Source of the DNA: an uncultured Bacteroidota bacterium
GTDB taxonomy: Bacteria > Bacteroidota > Bacteroidia > Flavobacteriales_D > Crocinitomicaceae
Assembly: GCA_937899625.1 (NCBI GenBank)
Contig: CALCCB010000007.1
Span: forward strand, 1 to 64,000
Length of the DNA stretch: 64,000 bases
Direction: 5' to 3'
Shown one piece after another: positions 36,075-45,064 of the stretch (its first letter is position 1; each line of letters starts with the position of its first letter). The notes below the pieces were generated by a model, which ran no database searches, was not told the DNA's origin, and was given only the letters and a program-made list of their open reading frames with translations. The position numbers were made by a program, and so were the translations under genes.

Positions 36075-37823
36075 CTATTCTTTGATGAGGTGTTTGACCT
36101 TCCTATTTGTACCGTCGCTGATCTCAATAAGATAACTTCCAGCTCTCATATCGCTTAGATCGAGGACATATGAGCCATTTTCCAGTTTAAATGTTTCGAT
36201 CACTCTACCTGTCATGTCCATTAAGTTTCCTGCCAGGCCAATCCCCAGGTGAGCTGTTTGAATCGTACAAGACGTATTCGCCGGATTTGGGAAGACAATG
36301 AATGTGAAATCCTGAATGTCTGCAATTCCAAGATTTACGTTAAAGGCATTCGAAGTGTAAACACACCCAAAACTATCTGTCAATGTAACTGTATATGCAC
36401 CCGGATCGGTGGCCACTATCGTATCATTTGCTGCACCTGCGATCTCATTACCGTTCAATGACCATTGGATTGAATAATCTACCTGTGAATTAATGATCAC
36501 AAGAGAGGAGTTCGCAGATAATTGAATCGAAGGGGTATAATTCGGATTACAGTATACTGCTGTGATGGTATCGGAAAAACTAACACATCCGAATTCGTTA
36601 ACTGCCACTACGTAATAAACTCCTGATTGAAAAACAGGGTGTTCATTGGATGTCGACCAACCGATGGGGCTACCATTGAAATACCATTGGTATCCATATC
36701 CCAGGTCAGGAGTAGTCAAAACATTTGTAGTAGTGTTGTAGCTTACGACAGGTACTGGTGGATATCCATATACATGCACTGTATCTTCAGAAACAACCAC
36801 TGGAGATGGGTTGATGGTTTGATTGGTTACTGTGTAATTGATGTTTGCACTTGATCCTGAATCACCTCCAGATGTGGCACAACCTGTACATCCTGTCAGC
36901 ATTACCGTATGTTGTCCCATATAGTCATCGGCACCCAACAAGACTTCTCCAAAGCTATCATCGGCTTCGTAAACATGAAGGGTGTATGTATTGGCAGGGG
37001 CTAATAGTATACTGGTAGTCCAGCTTACCGGAGGATTTTGATCTCCTATTATACTGGAATTGTAAATTGGTGTGCCATTCTCTCTTAGCACCCAATAGGT
37101 ATCTGCATTGTCATACGAAGGAAAACCTGCACCGTAGTTTGTCATGGAATTAACTGTAATTCCTGTGAAGGTATAGACCTGAATTACGTCAAGATTGTCA
37201 TAAGCTTCATAATGTACAACATAATCTCCGGGAGCAGTGTACACTTGTGGGGCAGGATTTTCAGAAGTTGAAATATTTCCGTTCCCAAAATCCCATGAAT
37301 AGGATAGCAGACCTGGGTTATTATTTTCGAATTCAACTGTAATCGGAGAGCACCCTGAAGCACCTATCATGGTAAAACCATCATTGGTTGTAGATACGTT
37401 ACTAGGCAGTATTTCCATATAAATCTGGAAAACAAAGGGGTATCCAGAAACGACAGTAAGATCAGCAAGAACAGTTACATCGACCAGATATTGACCTGCC
37501 AATAAAGGCGTTCCACTAATATTAACACAACCATATTGACTTACCTGAGGATTATAATTGCATCCGTTTGCGTCATTGTTACATTGCCAGGATAGTCCAA
37601 CTGGAAGCGCAACGGAAAGGATCTTGAAATTTGTGAAGTCATAACCTAATGTATCAAGCGGCATAACAAAGGTAATATCAGTATCATAGGGTTGACCGAC
37701 ATACCCTGTAGGCAGCGTGTCAGGATAAAGTCCAACTGCAGTCTGAGTATTGTCAATTGTGCAGATCTGACCCGTTAATTGAAAAAACGGGGTGAATAGC
37801 AGAAAAAGTAGTAGTTTTTTCAT
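36075..37823 (-). CDS. T9SS type A secreted protein with PKD and Ig-like domains
   Basis: 582 residues with signal peptide (MKKLLLFLLFTPFFQLTGQ). An N-terminal putative-Ig module (about 20-130) is followed by a PKD domain (SYSWDFGNGNISTSENPAPQ), a beta module with Cys pairs (TGCTGCATSGG), then two or more Ig-like repeats of the form GYQWYFNGSPIG and YSIQWSLNGNEIAG. The last ~80 residues (FPNPANTSCTIQ ... KVKHLIKE) are a type A sorting domain. No enzymatic motif; a surface adhesin or matrix protein is the best guess. A -7 match TACATTTG (reverse complement of 37848-37855) lies 24 bases upstream of the ATG. Confidence 0.86.
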   Translation of the reverse strand: MKKLLLFLLFTPFFQLTGQICTIDNTQTAVGLYPDTLPTGYVGQPYDTDITFVMPLDTLGYDFTNFKILSVALPVGLSWQCNNDANGCNYNPQVSQYGCVNISGTPLLAGQYLVDVTVLADLTVVSGYPFVFQIYMEILPSNVSTTNDGFTMIGASGCSPITVEFENNNPGLLSYSWDFGNGNISTSENPAPQVYTAPGDYVVHYEAYDNLDVIQVYTFTGITVNSMTNYGAGFPSYDNADTYWVLRENGTPIYNSSIIGDQNPPVSWTTSILLAPANTYTLHVYEADDSFGEVLLGADDYMGQHTVMLTGCTGCATSGGDSGSSANINYTVTNQTINPSPVVVSEDTVHVYGYPPVPVVSYNTTTNVLTTPDLGYGYQWYFNGSPIGWSTSNEHPVFQSGVYYVVAVNEFGCVSFSDTITAVYCNPNYTPSIQLSANSSLVIINSQVDYSIQWSLNGNEIAGAANDTIVATDPGAYTVTLTDSFGCVYTSNAFNVNLGIADIQDFTFIVFPNPANTSCTIQTAHLGIGLAGNLMDMTGRVIETFKLENGSYVLDLSDMRAGSYLIEISDGTNRKVKHLIKE

Positions 37824-37910
37824 GGTGTTTCAATGTTGTTTCGTTGCCAAATGTACGTGAAAACGCTTGAATCAGGATATGGAGAACAATATTTTCAGTT
37901 TTTTTTGCGG

Positions 37911-37941
37911 TTGTTCTTTCCATTGTTTTTTGCTAATTTTG
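37911..37941 (+). promoter_or_regulatory. Promoter of the superoxide dismutase gene
   Basis: TTG at 37911-37913, 20-base spacer, TAATTTTG at 37934-37941: an exact match to the Bacteroidota TTG/TAnnTTTG promoter, about 30 bases before the ATG at 37971. Confidence 0.75.
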
Positions 37942-37970
37942 ATTCATTATAAATAACAAAAATCAATATT

Positions 37971-38570
37971 ATGGCATTCGAATTACCAAATCTACCATAC
38001 GCATATGATGCGTTGGAACCGTACATTGATGCAAGAACAATGGAGATCCATCATACTAAGCACCATAATGCATATACAACAAACTTAAATGCTGCTATTG
38101 CAGGTACTGATCTTGAAGGAAAAACAATTGAGGAAATCATGTTGGCATGTAAGGATAAGCCTGCAGTTCGTAACAACGGAGGTGGTTTCTGGAATCACTG
38201 TTTATTCTGGGAAGTAATGGGACCAAATAAAGGAGGTCTTCCTACAGGAGATCTTGCAGCAGCGATCAACGAGGCTTTTGGATCATTTGACAGTTTCAAA
38301 GAAGAATTTTCAAAAGCAGCTGCTACTCGATTTGGTTCAGGATGGGCTTGGCTGTGTGTAACAAACGGAAAATTGGAAGTTTGTTCAACGCCGAATCAGG
38401 ATAATCCGCTAATGGGAGAAGGTTGTCAAGGTGCTCCAATTCTTGGACTTGACGTTTGGGAACATGCATACTATTTGTTGTACCAGAACAGAAGACCTGA
38501 CTATGTAAATGCTTTCTTCAATGTTATCAACTGGGATGTTGTAGCAAAGAAATACGCTGACGCGAAATAA
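37971..38570 (+). CDS. sodA: Superoxide dismutase, Mn/Fe type
   Basis: 199 residues, the normal length; cytoplasmic, no signal peptide. It converts superoxide to oxygen and hydrogen peroxide. Metal ligands are visible: His27 in [11 protein letters not shown], His76 in [12 protein letters not shown], Asp161 and His165 in [15 protein letters not shown] before the second His and the Gln in [10 protein letters not shown] point to the manganese (or cambialistic) type rather than strict iron, an inference from known sequence markers. Single gene with its own promoter (37911-37941) and a bidirectional terminator. Confidence 0.96.
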   Translation: MAFELPNLPYAYDALEPYIDARTMEIHHTKHHNAYTTNLNAAIAGTDLEGKTIEEIMLACKDKPAVRNNGGGFWNHCLFWEVMGPNKGGLPTGDLAAAINEAFGSFDSFKEEFSKAAATRFGSGWAWLCVTNGKLEVCSTPNQDNPLMGEGCQGAPILGLDVWEHAYYLLYQNRRPDYVNAFFNVINWDVVAKKYADAK

Positions 38571-38588
38571 GAATTACTTTTTATTTGA

Positions 38589-38616
38589 AAAGGGGAGTGA
38601 AAGCTTCCCTTTTTTA
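38589..38616. terminator. Bidirectional intrinsic terminator
   Basis: aaaggggag (38589-38597) pairs with cttcccttt (38604-38612) with one G-T pair and a six-base loop, followed by T residues; between sod and the convergent NifU-like gene. Confidence 0.82.
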
Positions 38617-38617
38617 T

Positions 38618-38887
38618 TTAAAGGTTTCGTTCAAAATCAGGCATATTTACCGCTTCCACTGCTTTCACTTCTGGAGCTACTTTCTTTACAGCTTCTTCCA
38701 GTCCTGCTTTGAGGGTCATAAGGCTCATTGAGCAATCGCTACAAGCTCCAAGTAATCTCACCTTTACAATAGCCTCATCGGTAATTTCAACCAGCTCCAT
38801 GTCTCCTCCATCTGCGTGTAAGAACGGTCTGAGCTGCTCCAATGATGAATTGATCTTCTCTGCTAAATCCTCTTTATTAATGCTCAT
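38618..38887 (-). CDS. NifU C-terminal domain protein (Fe-S scaffold/carrier)
   Basis: 89 residues, comprising only the NifU-like C-terminal domain. PFLHADGGDMELVEI and LLGACSDCSMS are the family signatures, with the cluster-binding CxxC at Cys49 and Cys52. Such Nfu proteins carry 4Fe-4S clusters to target enzymes. Its ATG overlaps the stop of the Mrp ATPase gene by 4 bases, and both families handle Fe-S clusters, so a joint maturation role is well supported by context. Confidence 0.94.
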   Translation of the reverse strand: MSINKEDLAEKINSSLEQLRPFLHADGGDMELVEITDEAIVKVRLLGACSDCSMSLMTLKAGLEEAVKKVAPEVKAVEAVNMPDFERNL

Positions 38888-39972
38888 TTCGTCGTTTGTA
38901 GATTTTTTGCATTGTTGATTTCTTCAACTTGCTTTACAAATTTATGAACTAATTCTTCAAAGGCCTCAGAAACAGGCGTTTTTTCTTGGAATACAGCTGG
39001 TCGTCCAACATCACCTGACTCCCGAACACTTTGAACCAAAGGAACGTGACCAAGGAAAGGAACCTTCATGCCTTCAGCCAGATTCTTAGCACCATCGCGG
39101 CCGAAAATGTAGTATTTATTTTCTGGTAACTCAGCAGGCGTGAACCATGCCATGTTTTCAACAAGTCCTACGATCGACACTTTCATACCATCCATTTTAA
39201 ACATGTTAATACCCCTTCTTGCATCTGCTAATGCCACTTCTTGTGGAGTACTCACTATGACAACTCCGTCAAGTGGAACAGTTTGAACTAATGACAAATG
39301 GATATCACCAGTACCTGGAGGAAGATCGATCAGGAGATAATCGAGCTCACCCCAATAAGTATCGGTAAACATTTGAGTCAATGCTTTTGCCGCCATTGGA
39401 CCTCTCCACACTACAGCGTTATCTTGATCAGTAAAGAATCCTATGGATAACAATTGGAGCCCCTGACTTTGAACAGGTACAATTTTATTTTCACCATCCA
39501 GTTCTTTCATTGATGGTCTTTCTCCGACCACATCAAACATAGTCGGCATGGATGGGCCATAGATATCGGCATCAATTATTCCGACAGAGTAGCCTGCTTT
39601 GACAAGACCACCGGCAAGGTTAGCTGTCACGGTAGATTTTCCTACCCCCCCTTTCCCTGACGCAATTGCAATAATGTTTTTGACTTCAGGTAAAATTTTT
39701 CGGTGAGCTTTTTTCGCTTCTGCCGGTATCGCTTTTACTGTCGATACTATCGAAATGTCCTTTCCAAAGACTCTTCTCAAATTAAATTCCACAGCTTCCT
39801 GCATTCTTTTTCTGGCATGCAAAGCTGGATTTGAGACGTGAACGATAAGCTGAATTGAATTTTCTCCAATTTGAAGATCTTCAACAAGGTTAAGGGTAAC
39901 GATATCTTTTTTCAGATCAGGTTCAAGAATCCCACCTAAAACCTCAAGCACATTTTCTCTGTTCAACTCCAT
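38884..39972 (-). CDS. Mrp/ApbC family Fe-S cluster carrier ATPase
   Basis: 362 residues. The N-terminal MIP18-like (DUF59) domain (about 1-90) precedes a P-loop ATPase domain with the deviant Walker A ASGKGGVGKSTVTANLAGG, then IIDADIYGPSMPTMF and LLIDLPPGTGDIHLSLVQT. Members transfer Fe-S clusters. The usual C-terminal CxxC pair of many Mrp proteins is not seen; there is NMAWFTPAELPENKYYIFG where CPxC is common, so the cluster may be bound differently or be supplied by the adjacent Nfu protein. A -7 match TAATTTTG lies just upstream (reverse complement of 39977-39984). Confidence 0.92.
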   Translation of the reverse strand: MELNRENVLEVLGGILEPDLKKDIVTLNLVEDLQIGENSIQLIVHVSNPALHARKRMQEAVEFNLRRVFGKDISIVSTVKAIPAEAKKAHRKILPEVKNIIAIASGKGGVGKSTVTANLAGGLVKAGYSVGIIDADIYGPSMPTMFDVVGERPSMKELDGENKIVPVQSQGLQLLSIGFFTDQDNAVVWRGPMAAKALTQMFTDTYWGELDYLLIDLPPGTGDIHLSLVQTVPLDGVVIVSTPQEVALADARRGINMFKMDGMKVSIVGLVENMAWFTPAELPENKYYIFGRDGAKNLAEGMKVPFLGHVPLVQSVRESGDVGRPAVFQEKTPVSEAFEELVHKFVKQVEEINNAKNLQTTK

Positions 39973-40027
39973 GGAACAAAATTAATAATAGCTGATGGTT
40001 AAACCTAGATCAAAAGAAGAGTTGATC

Positions 40028-40648
40028 TTACTTTTGGATCGGTTTGAAAGATTTAATTGATTTTGCCATGAGCTCAATGATCACTTTTTCGTAACCTTCG
40101 TCTCGGCTTCGGAGCTCATAAGTAACTCCGTCTATCGTTTTTTGACCATAAACATGGTATGAACGATGTTCAACGCCTACTGATTTAGCGGCTTTTTTAG
40201 AACCCTTGACAAGCAGTGTTTGCTCGTAAAGAATAAGATCCTTTTCGTTGATCAAATAATTGATCTTCACAAAGTCATACTCTTTCAACTCTTTTTTCTT
40301 TACTTCGACAAGGTCATTGTAATCACCGTAGTCTTCAATGTGTAACTGAAAATTTGGTCCAACAAGGATATCCCATTTGAAGTCTCCGTCTGCGTGAATG
40401 ATTTCCGGTTTAGTAGCTGCGCCAATGTTTGCCGTTTCATCTGGCAACATGATCATTGCGTTGATACCATTAGTCGAGAGTGATAAACCTTTGAAATCAT
40501 AGTAATCCTCGTTAAGGGTAAATTCCTCTTTTTCCTCTGATTTTTCTTCACTTCCTCCGCAAGAAGAAAGCAGCGATAAACCCATAAATAATGCTAGTGA
40601 TACAGCTTTGAATGGGACAGTGAAAAAAGTATATTTCTTGGTGGCCAT
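40028..40648 (-). CDS. Lipoprotein of unknown function
   Basis: 206 residues. The signal KAVSLALFMGLSLLSSCGGSEEK has a typical lipobox (LSSC, Cys30) followed by an acidic spacer (SEEKSEEKEEF). The mature part is a mixed alpha/beta sequence (IMLPDETANIGAATKPEII; FQLHIEDYGDYNDLVEVKKK) with no motif I recognise. It lies 55 bases upstream of the Mrp gene on the same strand and is divergent from the MerR-type regulator; it may be transcribed separately from Mrp. Confidence 0.7.
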   Translation of the reverse strand: MATKKYTFFTVPFKAVSLALFMGLSLLSSCGGSEEKSEEKEEFTLNEDYYDFKGLSLSTNGINAMIMLPDETANIGAATKPEIIHADGDFKWDILVGPNFQLHIEDYGDYNDLVEVKKKELKEYDFVKINYLINEKDLILYEQTLLVKGSKKAAKSVGVEHRSYHVYGQKTIDGVTYELRSRDEGYEKVIIELMAKSIKSFKPIQK

Positions 40649-40745
40649 TATGAAAATTACTTGATGTAAATATACACAATTTTAATTCGGTTTTGGAAAC
40701 AAAATAGAGAGATCTTTGTTTATCGATTAGGATTTGATTAAAAGT

Positions 40746-41624
40746 ATGGCTGAGTACAAAATAAGTGATCTTGAAACTCTAACAGGGATCAAAGCACATA
40801 CCATAAGAATATGGGAAAAACGATATGGTCTAATTAGTCCTGACCGCACTGAAACAAAGATCAGAATGTATTCTGATCAAGAACTTGTTCAATTGCTGAA
40901 TATAGCTCTTCTGAATAAACATGGTTACAAGATCTCTAAGATAGCCAACATGTCCTCTAGTACAATAGGAGAGCATGTTCAAAAACTTGAATCTAACGAT
41001 GATGAGGATGTGAGCATGGAAAGACTGATCCTCTCAATGGTAGAGATCGATGAATCACTTTTCTCTAAAACACTGAACTCTCTGATCGATAAAAAAGGTC
41101 TTGAAAAAACCTTTACTGAAACGATCATCCATTTTTTAGATCGAATAGGTATCATGTGGCAAGTTGGATCGATCACCCCAGCCCAAGAGCATTTTATGTC
41201 AAATCTGATTCGACAAAAGGTGATTTCAGCGATTGATGCCTTAAGCGGCGAGAAAGCATCAAACCAAAGTGTTTTGCTCTATCTTCCTGAACATGAATGG
41301 CACGAGTTGAGTCTGCTCTTTTATCAATTTGTTCTAAGAAAACGGGGTGTTAAGACGTACTATCTTGGACAAAGTGTTCCTTACGATTCTATCATTTCTT
41401 GTTATCACCAATTGAAACCGGATCTGCTTGTAACATCTTGGTTAACTTCTGTTGATCCAACTTTTATGGTTCAATATTTCAAAAACTTAAAAAAGGATCT
41501 GGATAATGCTCCTATTCTTGTTGGGGGATTCCAAATGAATAAAAATCGTGAACTTATCGGTGATCTTGTGTCAGAGATCAAAACGATCGAAGACCTTATC
41601 AAGGGTGTTAGTCACCTAAAATAA
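40746..41624 (+). CDS. MerR family regulator with cobalamin-binding-like domain
   Basis: 292 residues from the ATG at 40746 (an upstream TTG at 40734 is possible). The MerR-type helix-turn-helix is at the N-terminus (YKISDLETLTGIKAHTIRIW, EKRYGLISPDRTETKIRMY). The middle is a B12-binding helical domain, and the end a Rossmann-like B12 domain (LLYLPEHEWHELSLLFYQFV; RGVKTYYLGQSVPYDSI; PILVGGFQMN). The E-x-H of the CarH/LitR signature is kept (EWH), but the following Gly is Ser. CarH proteins sense light through adenosylcobalamin and repress carotenoid or photoprotection genes; none are adjacent here. Its 3' end overlaps the convergent gene by 17 bases. Confidence 0.88.
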   Translation: MAEYKISDLETLTGIKAHTIRIWEKRYGLISPDRTETKIRMYSDQELVQLLNIALLNKHGYKISKIANMSSSTIGEHVQKLESNDDEDVSMERLILSMVEIDESLFSKTLNSLIDKKGLEKTFTETIIHFLDRIGIMWQVGSITPAQEHFMSNLIRQKVISAIDALSGEKASNQSVLLYLPEHEWHELSLLFYQFVLRKRGVKTYYLGQSVPYDSIISCYHQLKPDLLVTSWLTSVDPTFMVQYFKNLKKDLDNAPILVGGFQMNKNRELIGDLVSEIKTIEDLIKGVSHLK

Positions 41625-42021
41625 CTCCCTTTTGACCTAATTCGGGAATAAGCTTCATTTTCTCTTTTGAAATGGTTTCTGGTAGGAAAACGAACTTCTT
41701 ATCATATAGATCATCGTTTACCCAAAAGCTAACCCAATATTCATTTGCAAGACCAAATACTTCTTCCATGATCGGTTCAATTTTAGCAGCCTCATTTGGA
41801 AGTAAAACCTCCAGAGAATGTCTTAAGGTTGAAGTTCTGATCTTTTCGCCTGTATTGACATTTTCTCCGTAACCTGTGCTATTAATAATAATTCCTTCCA
41901 TAATATCATCTCGCAGGTTCACTAAATAAGCATAATACATCGTCTCGTTAAGCTCATTTGTCTCCTCTACGATCGCTACAGCAACTTTCTCAACTTTTGG
42001 ACCGGTTAAACCTTCTCGCAT
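41608..42021 (-). CDS. Conserved-looking cytoplasmic protein of unknown function
   Basis: 137 residues without signal peptide. Mixed alpha/beta: KVEKVAVAIVEETNELNETM, YLVNLRDDIMEGIIINSTGY, then a helical part (LLPNEAAKIEPIMEEVF) and FVFLPETISKEKMKLIPELG. Similar small proteins in Bacteroidota are sometimes labelled as phenylalanyl-tRNA synthetase-related, but no synthetase motif is present and I do not adopt that name. It lies 10 bases after the beta-lactamase-like gene, at the end of a reverse operon, and its 3' end overlaps the MerR gene by 17 bases. Confidence 0.68.
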   Translation of the reverse strand: MREGLTGPKVEKVAVAIVEETNELNETMYYAYLVNLRDDIMEGIIINSTGYGENVNTGEKIRTSTLRHSLEVLLPNEAAKIEPIMEEVFGLANEYWVSFWVNDDLYDKKFVFLPETISKEKMKLIPELGQKGVILGD

Positions 42022-42031
42022 CGATTATTTT

Positions 42032-43282
42032 CTAGTGTGCCAGTCTCCTTCCGATCTTCAAATAGGTAAAGAGATCTTCAGGGTGACCGACTTTGTTATT
42101 TAATTCGGATCTTTTTTCGGGTGAAACTTTCGTGTCTTCCGGGAACACAAAGTTATCCATTCGGTCCATTCCTAAACGCACGATCACTAAATTTTCTTTT
42201 GGCAAGCTCATGATATACTGCCCCTTGATTCCTCTACAGTAGGCAATGTTTTCTATTGGATCTTTATAGATCCATATATGAAGACCATAGCGCTGATTTT
42301 TTATTCCTTCTTCCGTATCCATCGGAGCTAAACTTACCAATTCCTCCATGTACCATTCGGGAATTATCTGTCGACCATTCATTTTGCCTTTGTTCAGAAT
42401 CAGCTTTCCCAGCTTACCGAAATCACGTGCAGTAGAGTAAAGACAGCAGAAAGCCTTTTCATCCCCGTTTTCTTCATCTAAGCTCCAGTATGCTTCATGT
42501 TCAGCACCCATTGGTTTCCAGATTTTTTCCTGTAAATAGTCAGACAATCCCATGCCCGTAGCTTTTTCTACAATAAATCCGAGCACTTGAGAATTCCCAC
42601 TTTGGTAGTTGAATAATTTGCCGGGTTCAGAGATTCTTTTTTGTCTGTGAACTAATCCATAAAGGTCAGACCCATAGTAAGATTCTGCGTTTTCGGATAA
42701 AGGGTCTTTGGAACTTTCTTTCCAGTCCAGGCCGGAAGCCATCAACAAAAGGTCTCTGATGGTAATTTTTTCTTTCCCATGTGTATTGAATTCGGGAAGA
42801 TAATTAACCGCGGGTTCATCCAAACTTTTGATCTTTCCTTCATCAATAGCGATACCGATCAATAAGGCAACAACCGTTTTTGCTGCGGAAAATGAATTTG
42901 AAACTGTATTTGCATTATGTTCTTCCCAATAATTCTCAGCGATGAGACTATCTCCTCTAAATACAAGAAATGCTTTTGTTTTAAGTGACTTGAGAAAATT
43001 TAATTCTTCGTTACTCAGTTTATTTTGCTGGTTCTTGGATCGTATTTTCCAAGAATCAGGTTTTCCTGTTTGAATTGTTGTGTGGTAAAACACGTCAAGT
43101 TCGTATATCCCTGGACTACTTTGCCCCTTGAGGTAGGTGTTCGCAATTCCTTTGTACAAATAGAATCTTCCCGAAAGAATAATAAACAGATTCAGAAGAA
43201 TAAAAACAGCAAGAATAAGGAATATAAAACTCCTTACTATTCTTCGAGTCAATGATCTTTTTCGATTAGAATTGTTAGACAT
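42032..43282 (-). CDS. Serine hydrolase, beta-lactamase/penicillin-binding fold
   Basis: 416 residues from the ATG at 43282 (MSNNSNRKRSLTRRIVRSFI), which overlaps lipB by 8 bases; an earlier start at 43306 is less likely. One N-terminal membrane helix (about 17-40) anchors a periplasmic hydrolase. The catalytic S-x-x-K is in SNSFSAAKTVVALL, the Tyr motif in NYQSGNSQVLGF, and MASGLDWKES is a family signature. Class C-like serine hydrolases include esterases, peptidases and true beta-lactamases; nothing here points to antibiotic resistance. It is third in the operon isomerase-lipB-hydrolase-unknown. Confidence 0.86.
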   Translation of the reverse strand: MSNNSNRKRSLTRRIVRSFIFLILAVFILLNLFIILSGRFYLYKGIANTYLKGQSSPGIYELDVFYHTTIQTGKPDSWKIRSKNQQNKLSNEELNFLKSLKTKAFLVFRGDSLIAENYWEEHNANTVSNSFSAAKTVVALLIGIAIDEGKIKSLDEPAVNYLPEFNTHGKEKITIRDLLLMASGLDWKESSKDPLSENAESYYGSDLYGLVHRQKRISEPGKLFNYQSGNSQVLGFIVEKATGMGLSDYLQEKIWKPMGAEHEAYWSLDEENGDEKAFCCLYSTARDFGKLGKLILNKGKMNGRQIIPEWYMEELVSLAPMDTEEGIKNQRYGLHIWIYKDPIENIAYCRGIKGQYIMSLPKENLVIVRLGMDRMDNFVFPEDTKVSPEKRSELNNKVGHPEDLFTYLKIGRRLAH

Positions 43283-43973
43283 ATGTGTAGTGGAATTGCT
43301 GAGCAAGATGATCTTTAAGAACTTTGGAGACTTCCTCTAAATCGATTGGTCTTCCCAACTCCCTTTGCATTGAAGTTACATCTTTATTGTCAATTCCACA
43401 AGGTATGATATGAGAAAAATAGTTCAGATCACTATTGATATTGAAACCTATGCCGTGCATTGTTACCCATCTCGAACTTTTTACCCCCATTGCACAGATC
43501 TTGCGTGCTTTATCAGTGTCGCCATCAATCCATACTCCTGTCAATCCTTCTACACGCTCTCCTGTAATTCCGAAATCCTTTAAAGTCAATATTACGGCTT
43601 CTTCGAGATATCGCATGTACTTATGGATATCGGTAAAAAAATAATCCAGGTCAAAGATCGGATAAGCTACCAATTGGCCTGGGCCATGATAGGTAATGTC
43701 ACCACCTCTGTTTATTTTATAAAAAGTAGCGTGTTGTTCAGAGAGTTGTTCTTCATTCAGTAGCAGATGATCCATACTTCCACTTTTACCTAGAGTATAG
43801 ACATGAGGGTGCTCACAGAACAAAAGGTAATTCTTAGTGTGAAGACCGTCTTCACCATTACGAGCTCTGATTTTTAGTTCAATATTTTCTTTAAAAAGAG
43901 TTTCTTGTAGATCCCATGCCTCCTGGTAATCGATTAGGCCAAGATTTCTGAACTCGACAACTGGGTTATCCAT
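43275..43973 (-). CDS. lipB: Octanoyltransferase (lipoate biosynthesis)
   Basis: 232 residues. LipB moves octanoyl groups from acyl carrier protein to lipoyl domains, the first step of lipoate synthesis. RGGDITYHGPGQLVAYPIFD is the family signature; the catalytic Cys lies in HIIPCGI and the Lys in KICAMGVK, with the substrate loop HGIGFNINSDL. It starts 1 base after the isomerase stop, and the hydrolase start overlaps its 3' end by 8 bases. No lipA is in view. Confidence 0.95.
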   Translation of the reverse strand: MDNPVVEFRNLGLIDYQEAWDLQETLFKENIELKIRARNGEDGLHTKNYLLFCEHPHVYTLGKSGSMDHLLLNEEQLSEQHATFYKINRGGDITYHGPGQLVAYPIFDLDYFFTDIHKYMRYLEEAVILTLKDFGITGERVEGLTGVWIDGDTDKARKICAMGVKSSRWVTMHGIGFNINSDLNYFSHIIPCGIDNKDVTSMQRELGRPIDLEEVSKVLKDHLAQQFHYTYV

Positions 43974-43974
43974 A

Positions 43975-44967
43975 TTAGATCTTAGCTAACTCCCCTTTTA
44001 ATAGGTTGATAACATCAATCTCTATTGAATCTACTTTTTTAAGATCCGAAAGATACCATGTAGCCCAGTCCACTAAATTGATCAAATAGATCGATCTTTC
44101 GATCATATTGTTTCCTTTTGCATGGACTTCCATTACGTGCGATGTTCTTTGTCTGATTACGTCCATGGTGATTTCCCACCTACGTTGATTTCTTTCTATG
44201 ACATCAGCAGGATGAATAAAAAGTGCAGCGAATCTGTCATCGCCACCTCCCCAGCCAACAAGTTCATTGTGGTTCATTTCAGGAATGACATGATGCCAGC
44301 ATAAATATTTTGAGTTTTCATTGAATTGCTGACGAGCTCTTATGGCAACCCCTTCATATCTTGCGGTCGAATAGATTACACCAACTTTTCCCAACATGTG
44401 TTTTGCGATACTTTTTGCTTCAGTGTGGATCTCTTCTCTTTGACTAGTGATCAGATCCCTTGCTGAACGCACCTCATCTAATGCAGATCCATGAAGATAC
44501 CCAATTTGACTAAAGATATTTACTAACTGAATGAGAGAAAAAGCAAGCTGAGAGCGAGGGGGATTTCCACCAGGAACAATGACTACAGGGTAGTTGTTTG
44601 ACCTGCAGAATTTTTCCATCTCACCTCCAGAAGTTATTCCGATAATATAAGCACCCTTTTCGTGTGCTTTCGCAACGCTGATCGTAGTTTCTTCCGTGCC
44701 ACCAGAGTATGAAGAACCAATTACTAATGTATGTTTGTCTACCCAGTTCGGTAAATTATAGTCATTAAGTATCTCTACTGGTACCGTAGAATCACTGGCC
44801 ATCCATAGAGAGACAATCTTTCCTCCAATTCCAGAACCACCCATGCCGCAGATTAGAATGTTCTTGATTTCTCTATCCGGCTTTTCGAATTGGTGCTTTG
44901 ATGCTATTACAAGTGAGTCTGAAATATTCTCAGGAAACTCTTCAATAAGTTGATTCATTGTTTTCAT
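43975..44967 (-). CDS. Bifunctional phosphoglucose/phosphomannose isomerase-like SIS protein
   Basis: 330 residues. Two SIS domains: ICGMGGSGIGGKIV and SSYSGGTEETTISV are the phosphosugar-binding motifs, with ITSGGEMEKFC, then a second domain containing CWHHVIPEMNHNELVGW with the catalytic Glu/His region. This pattern is that of the bacterial/archaeal bifunctional glucose-6-phosphate/mannose-6-phosphate isomerase, which interconverts both with fructose 6-phosphate. Start at 44967 is the first ATG; a second at 44958 is possible. It begins the operon that continues with lipB. Confidence 0.92.
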   Translation of the reverse strand: MKTMNQLIEEFPENISDSLVIASKHQFEKPDREIKNILICGMGGSGIGGKIVSLWMASDSTVPVEILNDYNLPNWVDKHTLVIGSSYSGGTEETTISVAKAHEKGAYIIGITSGGEMEKFCRSNNYPVVIVPGGNPPRSQLAFSLIQLVNIFSQIGYLHGSALDEVRSARDLITSQREEIHTEAKSIAKHMLGKVGVIYSTARYEGVAIRARQQFNENSKYLCWHHVIPEMNHNELVGWGGGDDRFAALFIHPADVIERNQRRWEITMDVIRQRTSHVMEVHAKGNNMIERSIYLINLVDWATWYLSDLKKVDSIEIDVINLLKGELAKI

Positions 44968-45024
44968 AATGTAAAAATAGAAAGACTTTCGTTAATTGTT
45001 TTTGGAATACGACCAAAATGATCT

Positions 45025-45052
45025 TTGGTTACCGGCACTTTAGCTATTTTTG
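45025..45052 (+). promoter_or_regulatory. Possible promoter of the thioesterase gene
   Basis: TTG at 45025-45027 and TATTTTTG at 45045-45052, spacer 17 bases. The ATG at 45065 is only 12 bases beyond, so the leader would be very short. Confidence 0.5.
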
Positions 45053-45064
45053 TTAAAAAAAGGA

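Noticed and set aside
42032-43282. Antibiotic resistance beta-lactamase
   Set aside because: Only the general SxxK serine hydrolase pattern is present, with a membrane anchor; no features of a dedicated beta-lactamase.
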